Below are positions 3,793 through 5,426 of a stretch of 5,426 nt of DNA, one piece after another; the stretch's first letter is position 1, and each line of letters opens with the position of its first letter. The notes under the pieces were generated by a model. That model did not search any database, was not told where the DNA came from, and worked only from the letters and a program-made list of their open reading frames with translations. Made by a program: the position numbers and the translations under genes. The stretch is from Sulfuricurvum sp. Lineage in GTDB: Bacteria; Campylobacterota; Campylobacteria; Campylobacterales; Sulfurimonadaceae. The stretch spans positions 1 through 5,426 of the forward strand of contig JAUXSZ010000094.1 in the NCBI GenBank assembly GCA_030679635.1, read 5' to 3'.

Positions 3793-5426
3793 ATGGCTCT
3801 GATGAAAAAAATGACGCTTTTAAAACGTACAATAATATGGTTAAGCGCAATATCTTTTGTAATATTTTTTTTACTCGTTTGGATCGTATGGCAAGTACGA
3901 GAAACAGTGCGTGACAACGGATTACTCCATATTCAAAAAATTCTGAATCATAAGCTTGATACGATAGACATGTATGTAGATGAGCGGTATTCTGCCCTCA
4001 ATAATTTGACACAGCTATTGTATGTTGCTTTACATTATCAAAATACCCTTGAATACGATTATTGGGATAAAGTCTCGAATGATTTGGATGGGAATTTAGA
4101 GATTTTTGCGAACAACAACCATTTTTACGATATTTTTTTGATAATGACGAATGGGGATATAGCATTAACGGTAAAAAATGAAAACGACCTCCACACGAAT
4201 CTTTTAAGCGGGCCGTATCGTCATACCCAATTGGGCCGTGTCTTTAGGGATGCTCTTAAGAATTCTAAGCCTCAGATATCCGATTTTTATTATTATGTAC
4301 CCAGTCATGATAATGCCGCATTTATTGCTCAGCCGATTATAGCGGAGGGGAAAATCATCGCTGTTGTGGCCGTACAGATCGACAAAAAAGCGATTTATAG
4401 CGTGATTAACGACTACAGTGAATTGGGGCAAACCGGTCAAGTATTTGCATCGGTTATCCGTGAGGGAAAACTGATGAGCATGATTCCTATGCGTCATAGC
4501 AATATCAAACCGTATACTTTTTTTGATTCGCCAGAAAACAAGGCCATTCGTAATGCAGTCAAAGGGGGTAAAGGGCAAGCCTACATGGTTGACAGATTGG
4601 GACATGATGTAGTCATAGCCTGGGATTATCAACATGATTTGCACTGGGGATTAGCGATACAGATCGATGAGTCTGAATTACTGGCTTCATGGTACACAAT
4701 GAGTACATTCTTGACCCTGTTATTTTTTTCCGGTGTATTAATCGTCGGTTTTATGCTTATTATGGCATTTCGTTCTTTTGTGAAACCGATACGGGAGTTG
4801 ACCCGCAATGCCCAGATGATGTCAGAAGGACATTACGATATTCCACTTGATTCGGAAGAGTACGATCAGGAGTGGCAACTGTTGATCCGCGTTTTTAAAC
4901 AAATGTCCGTCGAAATCAGTCACAGAATAACACAGTTAAATGACCAAAATGAGCTTCTTACCATGCAAAAGAATGAAATAAAAGAGCTCAATCTTCATTT
5001 GGAAGCTAAAATAGAGACGAAATCGAAACAACTGCAAGAATACATCAATATCGTTGATCAATATGTGATTACATCGCAAACTGATGTTTATGGAGTCATT
5101 ACCTATGTATCCGAAGCATTCTGCCAAATAAGTGGCTACACAAAAGAAGAATTGATTGGACAAAATCACCGTATCGTTCGCCATCCGGATATGCCAAATC
5201 AACTCTTTATAGACCTATGGAAAACGATAACATCGGGGAAAATTTGGCATGGTGAAATAAAAAACTCTACATCTGATGGCAAATACCATTGGTTGGATAC
5301 AATGATTTCCCCAAACTTTGAAGACGAAAAAATAATCGGGTATACGGCGGTACGGCAGGATATTACGAATCAAAAAATGATTGAAGAGCTCGCCATTACC
5401 GATTCGATGACCGGACTGTACAATCG
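3793..5426 (+). CDS. Membrane sensor diguanylate cyclase: Cache-like, HAMP, Aer-type PAS, GGDEF (3' partial)
   Basis: The frame is open to the right edge (544 full codons). Order of parts: short basic N-terminus; TM1 about residues 13-35 (aromatic-rich, VIFFLLVWIVW); a periplasmic region of about 260 residues (36-297) with the LGQTGQVF and GKGQAYMV signatures and a terminal WGLAIQID typical of double-Cache sensors; TM2 about 303-325; HAMP about 326-375 (VKPIRELT, MMSEGHYDIPL); coiled coil about 376-416; PAS about 417-526. The last visible residues, ELAITDSMTGLYNR, are the usual opening of a GGDEF domain, so the product probably makes c-di-GMP in response to a periplasmic ligand plus a PAS signal. 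The PAS contains RHPDMP (463-468), Trp485 and Asn491 as in the FAD-binding PAS of Aer, suggesting redox or oxygen sensing. The GGDEF active site, and any EAL domain after it, lie outside the window, so catalysis cannot be confirmed. It is transcribed away from the acidic gene. Confidence 0.9.
   Translation, partial: MALMKKMTLLKRTIIWLSAISFVIFFLLVWIVWQVRETVRDNGLLHIQKILNHKLDTIDMYVDERYSALNNLTQLLYVALHYQNTLEYDYWDKVSNDLDGNLEIFANNNHFYDIFLIMTNGDIALTVKNENDLHTNLLSGPYRHTQLGRVFRDALKNSKPQISDFYYYVPSHDNAAFIAQPIIAEGKIIAVVAVQIDKKAIYSVINDYSELGQTGQVFASVIREGKLMSMIPMRHSNIKPYTFFDSPENKAIRNAVKGGKGQAYMVDRLGHDVVIAWDYQHDLHWGLAIQIDESELLASWYTMSTFLTLLFFSGVLIVGFMLIMAFRSFVKPIRELTRNAQMMSEGHYDIPLDSEEYDQEWQLLIRVFKQMSVEISHRITQLNDQNELLTMQKNEIKELNLHLEAKIETKSKQLQEYINIVDQYVITSQTDVYGVITYVSEAFCQISGYTKEELIGQNHRIVRHPDMPNQLFIDLWKTITSGKIWHGEIKNSTSDGKYHWLDTMISPNFEDEKIIGYTAVRQDITNQKMIEELAITDSMTGLYN

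Noticed and set aside
3705..3917. Minus-strand ORF of 70 codons overlapping the divergent region
   Set aside because: It overlaps the promoter and N-terminus of the membrane sensor, lacks a ribosome binding site and resembles no known protein.
4204..4644. Minus-strand ORF of 146 codons
   Set aside because: It is antisense to the periplasmic domain of the sensor, whose plus-strand frame is continuous and has recognisable domains.
4936..5202. Minus-strand ORF of 88 codons
   Set aside because: It is antisense to the coiled coil and PAS domain of the sensor. Its hydrophobic look is the usual complement of a Lys/Glu/Asn-rich coiled coil.
1..5426. CRISPR array, tRNA, rRNA, insertion sequence or phage genes
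   Set aside because: Read on both strands, no spaced direct repeats, tRNA cloverleaf, transposase frame or integrase frame was seen.

Overview
The window looks like a nitrogen-fixing member of the Campylobacterota (the former Epsilonproteobacteria, of the Sulfuricurvum/Sulfurimonas/Sulfurospirillum kind). The basis is moderate-to-low GC, very compact Shine-Dalgarno-led genes, Mo-nitrogenase subunits of the standard NifD/NifK type, and a membrane GGDEF protein with an Aer-like PAS domain, an arrangement common in that group. The phylum assignment is an inference from overall character, not a database match.

Layout. Positions 1-1081 hold the last three quarters of nifD, cut by the left edge. 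The complete nifK (1086-2630) follows after four bases. Together they encode the MoFe protein (component I) of nitrogenase, and every cofactor ligand that falls in the window is present. A 108-bp gap (2631-2738) follows. It contains an unusually GC-rich, hairpin-forming block and a near-miss of a sigma-54 promoter. Two small same-strand genes come next: a 62-residue helical protein (2739-2927) and a 73-residue cysteine-rich protein with CxC motifs at both ends (2973-3194).

Directly after the cysteine-rich gene lies something a gene caller would miss. Positions 3191-3346 encode a start-less, C-terminally shortened second copy of that protein, in the -1 frame. It aligns without gaps over 40 residues and keeps the CxC motif and the central cysteine. 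It is either a decayed tandem paralogue or the second half of a two-domain protein separated by a one-base difference in an A-rich stretch.

On the opposite strand, 3356-3592 encodes a very acidic 78-residue protein of unknown function. A 200-bp divergent intergenic region (3593-3792) has a TATAAT-like box for each direction and an inverted 10-bp motif shared by both sides. From 3793 to the right edge runs an incomplete membrane sensor: TM, periplasmic Cache-like domain, TM, HAMP, coiled coil, Aer-type PAS, and the start of a GGDEF domain.

How the parts fit: nifD-nifK are the catalytic core. The two small genes behind them may be transcribed with them or from a promoter in the GC-rich gap, and are candidates for accessory, possibly metal-binding, nif proteins. 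The acidic gene and the sensor form a separate divergent unit. A functional tie between the sensor and nitrogen fixation is suggested only by proximity and by its possibly redox-sensing PAS domain.
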